Below are positions 62,980 through 64,000 of a DNA stretch of 64,000 nucleotides, piece by piece. The notes below the pieces were generated by a model, which was not told the DNA's origin, did not search any database, and saw only the letters and a list, made by a program, of their open reading frames with translations. Each line of letters starts with the position of its first letter. Position 1 is the first letter of the stretch. A program made the translations under genes and the position numbers. The stretch is taken from contig SCUD01000058.1 of assembly GCA_004297335.1 (NCBI GenBank), positions 23,092 to 87,091 on the forward strand, read 5' to 3'. The DNA comes from Gammaproteobacteria bacterium (GTDB taxonomy: Bacteria; Pseudomonadota; Gammaproteobacteria; Steroidobacterales; Steroidobacteraceae).

Positions 62980-64000
62980 TCAGGCCGCCGCGGCGCGATC
63001 GAGGCCGGCGGTGACGTCCTCGAGCAGGTCGGCGGTCGCCTCGATGCCGACCGACAGCCGCAGCAGCCCCGGCGTGATGCCCGCCGCCGCGCGTGCCTCC
63101 GGCGTCATCGCCGCATGCGTCATCGACTCCGGATGCGCGACCAGGCTCTCAACGCTGCCGAGCGACTCGGCCAGCGAGAAGAAGCGCAGGCCGTCGAGAA
63201 ACCGCCGCACCGCCGGCAACCCGCCGGCGAGCTCGAAGGACAGCATCGCCCCGAAGCCCTGCTGCTGGCGGGCTGCCAGTGCATGATCCGGGTGCGCCGC
63301 CAGGCCCGGATAGTGCACGCGCGCCACCGCCGGATGGCCCGTGATGGCCGCCGCGAGCGCTGCAGCGTTCTCCTCGTGCTGGCGCAGCCGCACATGCAGC
63401 GTACGCAGGCCGCGCAGCGCGAGCCAGGCATCGAAAGCACCACCGGTGACGCCCAGGCAATTGGCCCACCAGGCCAGGTCCTGCAGGAGTGCCTCATCGC
63501 GCGCCACGACCGCGCCGGCGACCAGGTCGCTGTGCCCGTTGACGTACTTGGTCGTCGAGTGAACGACGAAATCCGCGCCGAGCGCCAGCGGTCGCTGCCA
63601 CAGCGGCGTCATGAAGGTGTTGTCCACGGCGACCAGCGCCCCGGCGACCCGCGCCCGGGCGGCGACACTCTCGATGTCGGTGACGCGCAGCAGCGGATTG
63701 GAGGGCGTCTCGATCCAGACCAGCCGCGGGTCCCGCGCGAGTTCCCGCTCGAGCGCCGCGCGGTCGGACAGATCCACGAAGGCGACTTCGGCGCGGCCGG
63801 TCCTGGCATACGCAGCCAGCAGCCGCCAGGTGCCGCCATAGCAGTCGTGTGGCGCGACAATGAGTTCGCCGGGCCGCACCAGCGCGAGCGAGAGCGTGAC
63901 CGCGGCCATGCCAGTCGCCGTGATGACGCCGCCAGCACCGCCTTCGAGATCGGCCAGCGCGTCGCCGAGCAGGTCGCGGGTCGGGTTGCCAGAGCGTGAA
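62980..64000 (-). CDS. Cys/Met metabolism PLP-dependent enzyme, cystathionine gamma-synthase-like (5' end beyond the window)
   Basis: SRSGNPTRDLLGDALADLEGGAGGVITATGMAAVTLSLAL; APHDCYGGTWRLLAAY; VVHSTTKYVNGHSDLVAGAVVA (PLP Lys). Confidence 0.92.
   Translation of the reverse strand, partial: SRSGNPTRDLLGDALADLEGGAGGVITATGMAAVTLSLALVRPGELIVAPHDCYGGTWRLLAAYARTGRAEVAFVDLSDRAALERELARDPRLVWIETPSNPLLRVTDIESVAARARVAGALVAVDNTFMTPLWQRPLALGADFVVHSTTKYVNGHSDLVAGAVVARDEALLQDLAWWANCLGVTGGAFDAWLALRGLRTLHVRLRQHEENAAALAAAITGHPAVARVHYPGLAAHPDHALAARQQQGFGAMLSFELAGGLPAVRRFLDGLRFFSLAESLGSVESLVAHPESMTHAAMTPEARAAAGITPGLLRLSVGIEATADLLEDVTAGLDRAAAA

Overview
The window is a 64 kb, high-GC, densely packed chromosomal segment that looks gammaproteobacterial from its gene content and synteny. 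I saw no tRNA, rRNA, CRISPR, prophage or IS element. Gene blocks in order: ftsK (partial)/trxB; aat-infA | clpA-clpS; a partial type II secretion operon gspCDEF; a lexA-imuA-imuB-dnaE2 SOS mutagenesis operon with two LexA boxes and an in-frame TGA in dnaE2; an Lpp-like alanine-zipper lipoprotein convergent with an L,D-transpeptidase; yceD-rpmF-fabH without plsX; maf | rluC; rne with a long leader and an Arg-rich repetitive tail; ptp/aminotransferase/kdsB/trm112/lpxK/msbA/exbD/exbB/comEC; lolD and two LolC/E permeases; mfd; a minus-strand run from a peptide ABC permease through recO-pdxJ-acpS-exonuclease-rlmD to nagZ; etfBA; peroxiredoxin; tonB-exbB-exbD with two tandem paralogous TPR proteins; ilvC-leuACDB; metB-like (partial). 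The strongest non-ORF signals are (1) a leucine-codon leader peptide with mutually exclusive antiterminator and terminator hairpins upstream of ilvC-leuACDB, (2) a pair of very long GC-rich inverted repeats sharing a ~20-nt core motif between leuB and metB, (3) the dnaE2 TGA at a position that encodes Trp in this family, and (4) the dual SOS boxes. I did not find a clearly new multi-gene defence or metabolic system. Most of the window is core genome. All similarity statements come from reading the translated sequences; no database search was run.
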